DNA of 64,000 bases from Lutibacter sp. (GTDB taxonomy: Bacteria > Bacteroidota > Bacteroidia > Flavobacteriales > Flavobacteriaceae), in assembly GCA_002733665.1 (NCBI GenBank), contig NVWM01000003.1:1-64000 (forward strand), given 5' to 3'. Shown one piece after another: positions 9,282 to 17,149 of the stretch (position 1 is its first letter; each line of letters begins with the position of its first letter). The position numbers and the translations under genes were made by a program. Under the pieces are notes generated by a model. It did no database searches. It worked only from the letters and a program-made list of their open reading frames with translations, and was not told where the DNA came from.

Positions 9282-9806
9282 TTATTCTTTTTTATTCGAT
9301 TGTAATTCTTTTAATTTCTCCCAACGAGGATCAATTGTATTTTCTTTAATTTTGTATTCTTCTAATTTTTTTAACACTTCTGATTGTAATGTACCATCTT
9401 CAACTCCAGGATGAACCCTTTTTATAGGTAAAGAAAGTACAATCATCTCATAAATAAAATGTGACATATCTAATTGAACTTGATTTTGAGGAATAATTAA
9501 TACTTCATCATTATCATCATTGTACTCTTCACCAAATTTTACAATTAATGGTAAATTTCCTTTGATTTTAAGATCAAAAGGTTCACTTGTAACATCACAA
9601 GCGACAGTTACAACTCCTTCTGAATTAAACATAAGATTAAACATATTATGTTTTTTCTCAAAATTTAAATCAATCTTTATATCAGCATTTTCAAATTCAT
9701 GGTATTGAAAATATTCAAAGAACGTATTGTCAATTTTATATTCAAATTGATGTTTTCCTAATTTTAGGCCTGTAAAAGATAGATTAAATTCTTTTAAGTC
9801 TTTCAT
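9282..9806 (-). CDS. DUF177 (YceD-family) protein
   Basis: This 174-residue protein belongs to the YceD/DUF177 family, which almost always precedes rpmF. In other bacteria and plants the family is linked to 23S rRNA accumulation. The ATG giving [19 protein letters not shown] is chosen as start over a TTG four codons upstream because this N-terminus fits the family. The acidic C-terminal half contains [10 protein letters not shown]. The 2-base gap to rpmF indicates coupled expression. Confidence 0.85.
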   Translation of the reverse strand: MKDLKEFNLSFTGLKLGKHQFEYKIDNTFFEYFQYHEFENADIKIDLNFEKKHNMFNLMFNSEGVVTVACDVTSEPFDLKIKGNLPLIVKFGEEYNDDNDEVLIIPQNQVQLDMSHFIYEMIVLSLPIKRVHPGVEDGTLQSEVLKKLEEYKIKENTIDPRWEKLKELQSNKKE

Positions 9807-9887
9807 TTTGAATATCAATTTGAGCGTGCAAATATATAAAAATATCAGATACCTTTATAGTTATTTTGTTTTTTTATTCTTTCTTTT

Positions 9888-10916
9888 TTATTTTAATGCT
9901 CCTTTAACTAACACTTTGTGATTTGTTCGCATTTTATATATTTTAATTGCTTTAAAAAGTGCTGCTTTAAAGGAATTTTCATTTGCAATCCCTTTTCCAG
10001 CAATTTCATAAGCTGTACCATGGTCTGGAGACGTCCTTATTCTACTCAATCCTGCAGTATAATTAACCCCTTTTCCAAAAGAAAGTGTTTTAAATGGCGC
10101 CAACCCTTGATCGTGATACATTGCCAAAACAGCATCGTATTGCTTATATGTTTCTGAGCCAAAAAATCCATCAGCTGCAAAAGGACCATAAACTAATTTT
10201 CCTTCTTTTTGAATTTCAGCAATGGTTGGCCTAATAATTTTATCATCTTCATCTCCAATCACTCCTTTATCTCCACAATGTGGATTCAACCCTAAAATAG
10301 CAATTTTTGGTTTTGAAATTTCAAAATCCTGCACCAAAGTTTGATACATTAAAGCCACTTTACTCTTGATTAATTCTGGTGTAATTGTTTTAGAAATATC
10401 TGAAATTGGGATATGTCCAGTAATTAAACCAACGCGCAAATCATCAGTCATTAAAATCATCAAGCTTTTACCTTCTAATTTATCTTCTAAAAATTCTGTA
10501 TGACCTGCAAATTTAAATGCATCTGATTGAATATTTTCTTTATTTATTGGAGCAGTAACAAGAACATCTATCTTGTTGTTTATCAATGCTTTTACTGATT
10601 CATTTAACGAAATTAGAGCATATTTACCTCCAATATCATTTGATTTTCCTGGTGTTATCTCAACATCTTCTTGCCACACATTCAATACATTTATTTTATC
10701 TTCTTTAACCTGACTTAAATTTGAAATTGTATGGGTTTGAATATTCTGATTAACCGTTTTTTTATAAAACGATATAACTTTAGTAGATCCAAAAAGTATT
10801 GGAGTACAAAAATCTAACATCCTATTGTCTGCAAATGTCTTTAAAACAACCTCAACACCTATTCCGTTTATATCTCCTATTGAAATTCCAACTTTTATTT
10901 TACTTTCTGTATTCAT
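9888..10916 (-). CDS. pdxA: 4-hydroxythreonine-4-phosphate dehydrogenase
   Basis: PdxA oxidises 4-phosphohydroxy-L-threonine in the DXP-dependent pathway to pyridoxal phosphate. The 342-residue protein has the three metal-binding histidines of the family: His139 (FAGHTEF), His212 (NPHCGDKG) and His267 (MYHDQGLAPFK). The N-terminal GISIGDINGIG is also typical. It is transcribed divergently from ribE with 59 bases between start codons. Confidence 0.95.
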   Translation of the reverse strand: MNTESKIKVGISIGDINGIGVEVVLKTFADNRMLDFCTPILFGSTKVISFYKKTVNQNIQTHTISNLSQVKEDKINVLNVWQEDVEITPGKSNDIGGKYALISLNESVKALINNKIDVLVTAPINKENIQSDAFKFAGHTEFLEDKLEGKSLMILMTDDLRVGLITGHIPISDISKTITPELIKSKVALMYQTLVQDFEISKPKIAILGLNPHCGDKGVIGDEDDKIIRPTIAEIQKEGKLVYGPFAADGFFGSETYKQYDAVLAMYHDQGLAPFKTLSFGKGVNYTAGLSRIRTSPDHGTAYEIAGKGIANENSFKAALFKAIKIYKMRTNHKVLVKGALK

Positions 10917-10934
10917 TCAGTGGTTTATTATTCT

Positions 10935-10942
10935 TATCTTTG
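10935..10942 (+). promoter_or_regulatory. -7 promoter box for ribE
   Basis: TATCTTTG fits TAnnTTTG and lies 33 bases before the ribE start, in the 59-base gap between the divergent pdxA and ribE genes. A clear -33 element was not seen. Confidence 0.5.
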
Positions 10943-10975
10943 AAACATCAAAAGTAATCAATAAATTTAACAACT

Positions 10976-11560
10976 ATGTTTACTGGGATTATAGAAACTT
11001 TAGGCTCTGTTCAAAAAATTGAACAAGAAAACAACAATGTTCATATTTCTATCAAAAGTACTATTACTTCGGAATTAAAAATAGATCAAAGCGTTGCTCA
11101 TAATGGTGTTTGCCTAACTGTTGTTGCGATTGAAGATGATATTTATACCGTAACTGCTATTCAAGAAACACTAGATAAAACCAACCTATATACACTCAAA
11201 ATTGGAGATAGTATAAACCTTGAGCGAGCAATGAAACTTGGAAACAGATTAGATGGTCATATTGTACAAGGACATGTTGATCAAACTGCAACTTGTATTG
11301 GGAAAAACTCTCAAAATGGAAGTCATATTTTTACTTTTAATTATGATTTAAGCAAAAATAATATCACTATAGAAAAAGGTTCAATTACAATAAACGGTGT
11401 AAGTTTGACTGTTGTCAATTCTCAAAGAGACTCTTTTAGCGTTGCAATAATTCCATATACAATAGAAAACACAACTTTTCAAGATATACAAATTAACAAT
11501 ACTGTAAACTTAGAATTTGATGTTATTGGAAAATATGTTGCAAGATTAATACAACAATAA
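10976..11560 (+). CDS. ribE: Riboflavin synthase alpha chain
   Basis: This enzyme makes riboflavin by dismutation of two 6,7-dimethyl-8-ribityllumazine molecules. The 194-residue sequence has two lumazine-binding repeats (about 1-90 and 95-188). It starts with the diagnostic MFTGIIETLG and carries LERAMKLGNRLDGHIVQGHV across the domain junction. Length is slightly short of the usual 200-215 but complete. Confidence 0.95.
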   Translation: MFTGIIETLGSVQKIEQENNNVHISIKSTITSELKIDQSVAHNGVCLTVVAIEDDIYTVTAIQETLDKTNLYTLKIGDSINLERAMKLGNRLDGHIVQGHVDQTATCIGKNSQNGSHIFTFNYDLSKNNITIEKGSITINGVSLTVVNSQRDSFSVAIIPYTIENTTFQDIQINNTVNLEFDVIGKYVARLIQQ

Positions 11561-11564
11561 AAAA

Positions 11565-11789
11565 TTATTCTTCTTTTCTACGAAGTCTATTAACTCCATA
11601 CAACAGCCCTGAACTTAATAAGAAAATTGCACCTCCATCAATTGGCAATCCTGGCGGATTAGGAGGGTTACATGGTGGAGTTGTACACGGTCCTGGACCG
11701 CCGCCTGGTTGCGAATAGCAAACATTTGTATTAACCAACAAAGCTAAAACAAATACAACAGCATGACAAAACGAAAAAACATTTTTCAT
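11565..11789 (-). CDS. Tiny PID-CTERM sorting-signal protein
   Basis: This 74-residue protein is little more than targeting signals. A signal peptide (about 1-26, ending CYSQ) is followed by a Gly/Pro/Cys linker (PGGGPGPCTTPPCNPPNPPG). The C-terminus has the PID-CTERM form: PIDGG (about 50-54), a hydrophobic stretch, YGVNRLRRKEE. In Bacteroidota this tail is a predicted protein-sorting signal. The two linker cysteines could form a disulphide. It converges with ribE, with 4 bases between stops. Its function is unknown. Confidence 0.75.
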   Translation of the reverse strand: MKNVFSFCHAVVFVLALLVNTNVCYSQPGGGPGPCTTPPCNPPNPPGLPIDGGAIFLLSSGLLYGVNRLRRKEE

Positions 11790-11870
11790 CTTTATTTCTG
11801 GGGGTTAATCATTGCAAATTCAACAAATATACACAATTATATATATTAACCTAAAAAAAAATGATTTTTG

Positions 11871-11944
11871 TGGTCCCACAAGGGCTCGAACCTTGGACCC
11901 CCTGATTATGAGTCAGGTGCTCTAACCAGCTGAGCTATGGGACC
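11871..11944 (-). tRNA. tRNA with CAU anticodon (Met elongator or Ile2)
   Basis: The minus strand folds as a 74-nt tRNA. The acceptor GGTCCCA pairs with TGGGACC, and the discriminator is A. The anticodon arm is CCTGA-CTCATAA-TCAGG. A CAU anticodon can be elongator Met or, if modified to lysidine, Ile2. The C4-G69 and C5-G68 pairs resemble Ile2 determinants known from E. coli, while the variable loop looks Met-like, so the charge is left open. Confidence 0.93.
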
Positions 11945-12073
11945 TATAATGTGGGTGCAATATTACTATTATTTTATTTTATGTACAATGTTTTTTTGAA
12001 TTTTTAATCTTCAAAAAAGAGATTTATCAAAACCAATTCTTTTTATTACTTTAGCTTAAATATATATTATACC

Positions 12074-12577
12074 ATGAATGGAAAATTCTTTTTATTTGGT
12101 TTATTACTCATTTTCAACACTATAAATTTGAATGCTCAAAATTCTAACACTGATTTTTGGGATGATGTTCGTTTTGGCGGAGGCTTTAATGTTGGTTTTG
12201 GAAGTAACTATACAACTATCGCTATTTCACCAAGCGCCATTTATGATTTTTCTGATGAGTTTAGCACAGGGCTTAGTCTGAGTTACTTATATTCTAAAAA
12301 CAAAACTTTTAATAATACTGCAAATGTTTATGGCGCAAGTGTTATTTCTTTATACAATCCTTTTGATAGTTTTCAACTTTCTGGAGAATTTGAAGAGCTG
12401 AATATCAATTTTAATAATGGTTTTGATCAAGATTCGTATTGGAATCCTGCTCTATACTTAGGAGCAGCCTATAGAACTGGAGGAATTTCAATCGGTTTGA
12501 GATATGACGTTTTATATAAAGAGAGTAAAAGCATTTATAGTTCGGCTTTGACACCTGTTTTTAGAATTTACTTCTAA
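12074..12577 (+). CDS. Small outer-membrane beta-barrel protein
   Basis: This 167-residue protein has a signal peptide (1-21, ending LNAQN). Alternating aromatic/glycine strands follow (RFGGGFNVGFGS, SIGLRYDVLY) and it ends in IYF, the terminal aromatic typical of outer-membrane barrels. It probably forms an eight-stranded barrel. Related flavobacterial proteins are, as I recall, sometimes labelled alpha-ketoglutarate decarboxylase, which this sequence does not support. It overlaps the end of the convergent downstream gene by 17 bases. Confidence 0.75.
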   Translation: MNGKFFLFGLLLIFNTINLNAQNSNTDFWDDVRFGGGFNVGFGSNYTTIAISPSAIYDFSDEFSTGLSLSYLYSKNKTFNNTANVYGASVISLYNPFDSFQLSGEFEELNINFNNGFDQDSYWNPALYLGAAYRTGGISIGLRYDVLYKESKSIYSSALTPVFRIYF

Positions 12578-12899
12578 TCCATACTTTTTGCCACTCACGT
12601 TTTAAGATTAAATATACTACTTGCTCAAAATCAGAAACGTCAATTTTTTTTAGTTGATTTTCAGAAACATCAATACGATACATCAAATTCAAATATTCTG
12701 AATAATTACTACTTATTAATTTATGAATAGAACCTTGAAGTTGGATAATCAACAATTTAGGAGTAGTATCTAATGAAAACTCTTTATCAATTCCTGTCAT
12801 TTGAAAATCTTTATTGAGTTGTTCAATCAATTTTATATACAAATGGTTTTCTGGAATTTCTGAAAGAAATTGAAATGAAGTTTCCTCAAGTTTAGACAT
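12561..12899 (-). CDS. Conserved hypothetical protein coupled to polyprenyl synthase
   Basis: This 112-residue, probably cytoplasmic and mainly helical protein has no recognised motif. Its start codon overlaps the last 8 bases of the polyprenyl synthase gene, suggesting translational coupling. Its 3' end overlaps the convergent barrel gene by 17 bases. Function unknown. Confidence 0.65.
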   Translation of the reverse strand: MSKLEETSFQFLSEIPENHLYIKLIEQLNKDFQMTGIDKEFSLDTTPKLLIIQLQGSIHKLISSNYSEYLNLMYRIDVSENQLKKIDVSDFEQVVYLILKREWQKVWIRSKF

Positions 12900-13860
12900 T
12901 TCTATTCATTAAATTTTCTCCAAAATCTCTTAGCAATTGCTTTTTGTTATCAGAAATTAAAATTGTTTCTAAAATCTCAAACGCTTGTTGGGTGTATTTT
13001 TTAATTAAAAATCTTGTGCCTTCGGATGCTGTTGAACTATTAAAAATAGTTTTTACTTCTTCTATTTTTTGTTGATTCTCATCTAATTTTAAAGAAAACA
13101 ACTCTAGCAATCTTTTCTTTTCTGATGAATTACATTTCTCTAAAGCCGTTAAAAACAAATATGTTTTTTTGTTTTCTATAATATCTCCGCCAACTTGTTT
13201 CCCAAAGGTTTTTGGGTCACCAAAAGCATCTAAATAATCATCTTGCAACTGAAAGGCAATTCCTAAATTTAAACCAAAATCATACATTTTTTGCGCTTCA
13301 CCTTCTGAAACCTCGGCTATAATTGCACCCATTTTTAAGGTTGACGCAACTAAAACAGACGTTTTGAGTGTAATCATCTGCATATATTCATCAATCGATA
13401 CATTATCTCGTGTTTCAAAATCTATATCTAACTGCTGCCCTTCGCAAACTTCTATTCCTGTTTTACTAAAAAGCTGTGTTAGTTTTTTAAAAACTGTTGG
13501 TTCATAACTCTCTAAATATTGATATGCAAGAATCAACATAGCGTCTCCAGACAAAATTCCGGTATTAACATCCCATTTTTCGTGTACTGTAATTTTCCCT
13601 CGCCTCAACGGAGCATCATCCATAATGTCATCATGAATTAATGTGAAATTATGAAAAACTTCTATTGCCAATGCAACATCTAACGCTTTCTTGTAATCAA
13701 TTCCAAAAGCATCAGCACTTAACAAAGCAAGAACTGGTCGTAGTTTTTTACCTCCTAAACTTAGGATATATTCTATAGGTTGATAGAGATTTTTTGGCTC
13801 TCTAACACCTACTTTTTCTTTTAAATAATCTTCGAATGTTGTTTTATAAACTGCTAACAC
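12892..13860 (-). CDS. Polyprenyl diphosphate synthase
   Basis: This 322-residue trans-prenyltransferase adds isopentenyl diphosphate to allylic primers. It has both aspartate-rich motifs: DDIMDD (77-82) and DDYLD (207-211). GGKKLRP (36-42) binds diphosphate. The bulky Phe72 five residues before the first motif would suggest a short C15-C20 product, by analogy with FPP/GGPP synthases. The start is GTG at 13860 (MLAVYKTTFEDYL). It lies divergent to the TetR gene. Confidence 0.88.
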   Translation of the reverse strand: MLAVYKTTFEDYLKEKVGVREPKNLYQPIEYILSLGGKKLRPVLALLSADAFGIDYKKALDVALAIEVFHNFTLIHDDIMDDAPLRRGKITVHEKWDVNTGILSGDAMLILAYQYLESYEPTVFKKLTQLFSKTGIEVCEGQQLDIDFETRDNVSIDEYMQMITLKTSVLVASTLKMGAIIAEVSEGEAQKMYDFGLNLGIAFQLQDDYLDAFGDPKTFGKQVGGDIIENKKTYLFLTALEKCNSSEKKRLLELFSLKLDENQQKIEEVKTIFNSSTASEGTRFLIKKYTQQAFEILETILISDNKKQLLRDFGENLMNRNV

Positions 13861-13923
13861 GTTTCTATTTTTTTGTAAAAATAATTTGAAAGTTTAATAA
13901 AACGTTAAAAAAATGTAAAAACT

Positions 13924-13955
13924 TTGGAAACTTTTTGTGTGTTTAAAGTTTCCAA
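13924..13955. promoter_or_regulatory. Inverted-repeat operator in the TetR promoter
   Basis: An 11-bp perfect inverted repeat, TTGGAAACTTT and AAAGTTTCCAA, is separated by 10 bases. It spans the region between the -33 TTTG (13934-13937) and the -7 box. This is a classic arrangement for autoregulation by the adjacent TetR protein. Confidence 0.7.
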
Positions 13956-13957
13956 TA

Positions 13958-13965
13958 TATATTTG
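13958..13965 (+). promoter_or_regulatory. -7 promoter box of the TetR-efflux operon
   Basis: TATATTTG, with TTTG 20 bases upstream (13934-13937), fits the Bacteroidota TTTG-N19/20-TAnnTTTG promoter. The start codon follows 18 bases later. Confidence 0.7.
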
Positions 13966-13983
13966 CACCCAATTTAGAACAAA

Positions 13984-14601
13984 ATGATACGAGAAAAAAT
14001 ATTACATAAATCTGCAGATATGTTTTTAAGTTACGGCTTCAAAAGTGTAACTATGGATGATATTGCTAATGAAATAGGTATATCTAAAAAAACCATCTAT
14101 AAGTATTTTTCTAACAAAATGGAACTTGTTGACGCAAGTACAATCGTTGTTCAACAGACCATTGATATTGCCATTATTCAAATTCAAGAACGAAATCTTA
14201 ATGCAATTGAAGAAAATTTTGCAATAAAAACTGTTTTTAAAAACATGTTTAAAAAAGCAAAAACTTCGCCAATGTTTCAATTAAAAAAATACTATCCTAA
14301 GACTTATGCAAAATTGATGGAAGCAGAAATCTGTAGTTTTAGTGATTGTGTTATGAATAATTTAGTTAAGGGAATTAAAAATAAACTTTATAGGTCAAAA
14401 ATAGATAAAGAAATGGTTATGAAATTCTATTTCACACTCGTTTTTGGTGCTTATGAAAATGATTTATTTAGTCTTGAGATGAAAGATATTTTAAAAACAG
14501 AGTTGGAAATATTAGAGTATCATACTAGAGCAATTTCAACTAATTATGGTGTAGAAATTTTAGAACAAGAATTAATAAATTATAAAAATAATCAATTATA
14601 A
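13984..14601 (+). CDS. TetR/AcrR-family transcriptional regulator
   Basis: This 205-residue repressor is the first gene of an efflux operon. The N-terminal helix-turn-helix covers about residues 8-50 (SVTMDDIANEIGISKKTIYK). The helical C-terminal domain should bind the inducer and dimerise. It probably represses its own operon through the inverted repeat overlapping its promoter. The next gene, tolC-like, begins 2 bases after its stop. Confidence 0.93.
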   Translation: MIREKILHKSADMFLSYGFKSVTMDDIANEIGISKKTIYKYFSNKMELVDASTIVVQQTIDIAIIQIQERNLNAIEENFAIKTVFKNMFKKAKTSPMFQLKKYYPKTYAKLMEAEICSFSDCVMNNLVKGIKNKLYRSKIDKEMVMKFYFTLVFGAYENDLFSLEMKDILKTELEILEYHTRAISTNYGVEILEQELINYKNNQL

Positions 14602-14603
14602 AA

Positions 14604-15950
14604 ATGAAATACAAATTAATGATTCTTTTAAGCATACTAATCCCAATTTTTGGTTTTGCACAAGAAAATAATAGTTTCAATTTAGATGAAGCTATAGAAT
14701 ATGCTTTGCAAAACAATAGAACTGTGAAAAATGCTATAAGAGATATAGAAGCTGCAAAAAAGCAAAAATGGGAAACTACAACTATTGGTTTACCTCAAAT
14801 AAGTGCAGAAATGGATTATAAAAATTGGTTGAAACAGCAAGTTTCTTTACTTCCTGCAAAACTTTTTGATTCAAATGCTCCTGATGACGAACTTGCAGAA
14901 ATAGCATTTGGAACTAGGCAAACAATGAGTGCAACTGCAACTTTAAATCAGTTATTGTTTGATGGCTCATACTTAGTTGGATTACAATCAGCAAAAGTGT
15001 TTTTAGAAATTTCTGAAAACGCAAAAGAAAAAACGGATTTAGAAATCAGAAAAGCAGTGATTAATTCTTATGGGAATGTATTGTTAGCAAAAGAAAGTGT
15101 GAAAATATTAGAGCGAAATATCACTGTTTTAGAAAAAACATTGTTTGAAACTAATAAAATATATGAAAACGGATTAGAAGAAGAGGAAAGTGTAGAACAA
15201 TTACAAATTACACTATCAAGTATAAAAAGTAATTTAAATAAAACTACAAGGCTTGAAAAGTTAGCTTATCAAATGTTCAATATTACTTTGGGGATTGATT
15301 TGGATGACAAGACTACCTTAACTGAAACTTTAGAAAATCTTACTTCAAAAAATATTTCGTTAGACTTGCTAAATGCAGAAAATGATGTTGAAAATACAAT
15401 TGATTATAAGATTGCAACCAATGATAAACGCTCAAAAGAATTACTTTTAAAACTTGAAAAAAGTAAAGCATTACCAAGTTTAAGTGCATTTATTAATGGA
15501 GGCTACACTGCAAATAGTGATGCTTTCACATTTACTAATAGCAATCAAAAATGGTTCGGATCATCACTATTTGGTGTGAGTCTTAATGTCCCAATCTTTA
15601 GTTCTGGTGCAAGAAATGCTAAAACACAACGCGCAAGAATAAACCTTGAAAAGTCAAATGAAAATCTTACAGAGACTGAACAACAATTGAGATTACAAAT
15701 TGCATCTGCAAAAAGTGATTATCAATTTGTGATAGAAGATTACGAAAATAAAAAACAAAATCTAAACTTGGCAGAACGTATAGAAAAAAAGAATCAAACC
15801 AAGTTTTTTGAAGGTATCGCTTCAAGTTTTGAATTGCGCCAAGCACAAACACAATTATACTCTATTCAACAAGAATTTTTACAAGCAATGCTTGACGTAA
15901 TCAATAAAAAAGCAACTTTAGAAACAGTTCTAAATACTCCAATAAACTAA
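14604..15950 (+). CDS. TolC-family outer-membrane efflux protein
   Basis: This 448-residue protein forms the outer-membrane duct of a tripartite efflux pump. It has a signal peptide (1-19, GFAQ) and two tandem outer-membrane efflux domains (about 25-215 and 240-440) with long heptad-like helices. It lies directly between the TetR gene and the periplasmic adaptor gene (11-base gap), so the three pump parts are made from one mRNA. Confidence 0.92.
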   Translation: MKYKLMILLSILIPIFGFAQENNSFNLDEAIEYALQNNRTVKNAIRDIEAAKKQKWETTTIGLPQISAEMDYKNWLKQQVSLLPAKLFDSNAPDDELAEIAFGTRQTMSATATLNQLLFDGSYLVGLQSAKVFLEISENAKEKTDLEIRKAVINSYGNVLLAKESVKILERNITVLEKTLFETNKIYENGLEEEESVEQLQITLSSIKSNLNKTTRLEKLAYQMFNITLGIDLDDKTTLTETLENLTSKNISLDLLNAENDVENTIDYKIATNDKRSKELLLKLEKSKALPSLSAFINGGYTANSDAFTFTNSNQKWFGSSLFGVSLNVPIFSSGARNAKTQRARINLEKSNENLTETEQQLRLQIASAKSDYQFVIEDYENKKQNLNLAERIEKKNQTKFFEGIASSFELRQAQTQLYSIQQEFLQAMLDVINKKATLETVLNTPIN

Positions 15951-15961
15951 AAATTAAACAA

Positions 15962-17131
15962 ATGAAATATATATTTATCCTTTCAACAATATTACTCCTT
16001 TTCATCTCATGTGGAAGTGACACAAAACAAACCGTAGAAGACCTTGTTGCTTCTGGTGAATTAGAACAAATCAGAGCAAAAAAATCTGAATTAGATATTG
16101 AACAAGAAGAAATTAAAGTTCAATTAAAACAATTGGAAGAGAAAATTAAAGAGTTAGACCCTTTAGAAAGAATACCTCCAATTACAACACTTACAGTAAA
16201 AGAAGGTGTTTTTAATCACTATTTAGAATTACAAGGAAATGTAAATACAAAGCAAAATTTGGTAATTTTCCCTGAATATTCTGGAATTTTAACACGTGTT
16301 TATGTAAAAGAAGGACAAGGTGTAAATAAAGGACAACTTCTCGCAAAAATTGATGATGGTGGATTGAGTCAACAGTTGGCACAAGTACAAATTCAGGCAG
16401 ATTTAGCAAAAACAACCTTTGAGCGTCAAGAACGTCTTTGGAAACAAAAAATAGGTAGTGAAATACAGTTTTTACAAGCAAAATCAACCTATGAAGCACA
16501 ACAAAAAGCAGTAAGTCAAATACAAAAACAAATAAGCAAAACAATGGTTCGAGCTCCATTTTCTGGAACTATAGATGATGTTATAACCGAACAAGGTAGT
16601 GTTGTTGCTCCAGGACAATCTCAACTTTTTAGAATTGTGAATTTAAACAATATGTATATTGAAACGGATGTACCCGAACATCACTTAACAACTGTAACTA
16701 AAGGAAAACTTGTTGAGGTGAATTTTCCAATTCTTGGAAAAACAATAAATGCTAAAGTACGTCAAGCTGGAAACTTTATTAATCCTGCAAATAGAACATT
16801 TAAAGTAGAAATTGAAGTGCCAAATAAAGATAAGTCTATAAAGCCAAATCTTACTGCAAAACTTAAAATAAATGATTACACCAATGATAAAGCTTTATTA
16901 GTTCTACAGAGTATCATTTCTGAAAATGCAGAAGGACAACAGTATGTATATACTATTACTGACAAAAACGAAAACACAGCAAAGGCAAAACGTGTAATTG
17001 TAACTACCGGAAAAACGCAAGGTGATTATATTGAAGTTCTTTCAGGATTGACAAATGGAAATGAAATTATAAACGAAGGTGCACGAAGTGTGAAAGATGG
17101 GCAAGAAGTAAAAATTCTTTCTGAAAAATAA
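15962..17131 (+). CDS. RND efflux periplasmic adaptor (lipoprotein)
   Basis: This 389-residue membrane-fusion protein links the RND pump to TolC. The lipobox ends at Cys17 (LFISC). A short coiled coil rich in Glu/Lys follows (about 28-62), then a lipoyl-like domain interrupted by a helical hairpin (about 85-195; VYVKEGQGVNKGQLLAKID), then beta-barrel and membrane-proximal domains. The charged N-terminal coiled coil before the lipoyl domain is an extra compared with AcrA. Confidence 0.92.
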   Translation: MKYIFILSTILLLFISCGSDTKQTVEDLVASGELEQIRAKKSELDIEQEEIKVQLKQLEEKIKELDPLERIPPITTLTVKEGVFNHYLELQGNVNTKQNLVIFPEYSGILTRVYVKEGQGVNKGQLLAKIDDGGLSQQLAQVQIQADLAKTTFERQERLWKQKIGSEIQFLQAKSTYEAQQKAVSQIQKQISKTMVRAPFSGTIDDVITEQGSVVAPGQSQLFRIVNLNNMYIETDVPEHHLTTVTKGKLVEVNFPILGKTINAKVRQAGNFINPANRTFKVEIEVPNKDKSIKPNLTAKLKINDYTNDKALLVLQSIISENAEGQQYVYTITDKNENTAKAKRVIVTTGKTQGDYIEVLSGLTNGNEIINEGARSVKDGQEVKILSEK

Positions 17132-17149
17132 ACCTAAAGACTACAACTA

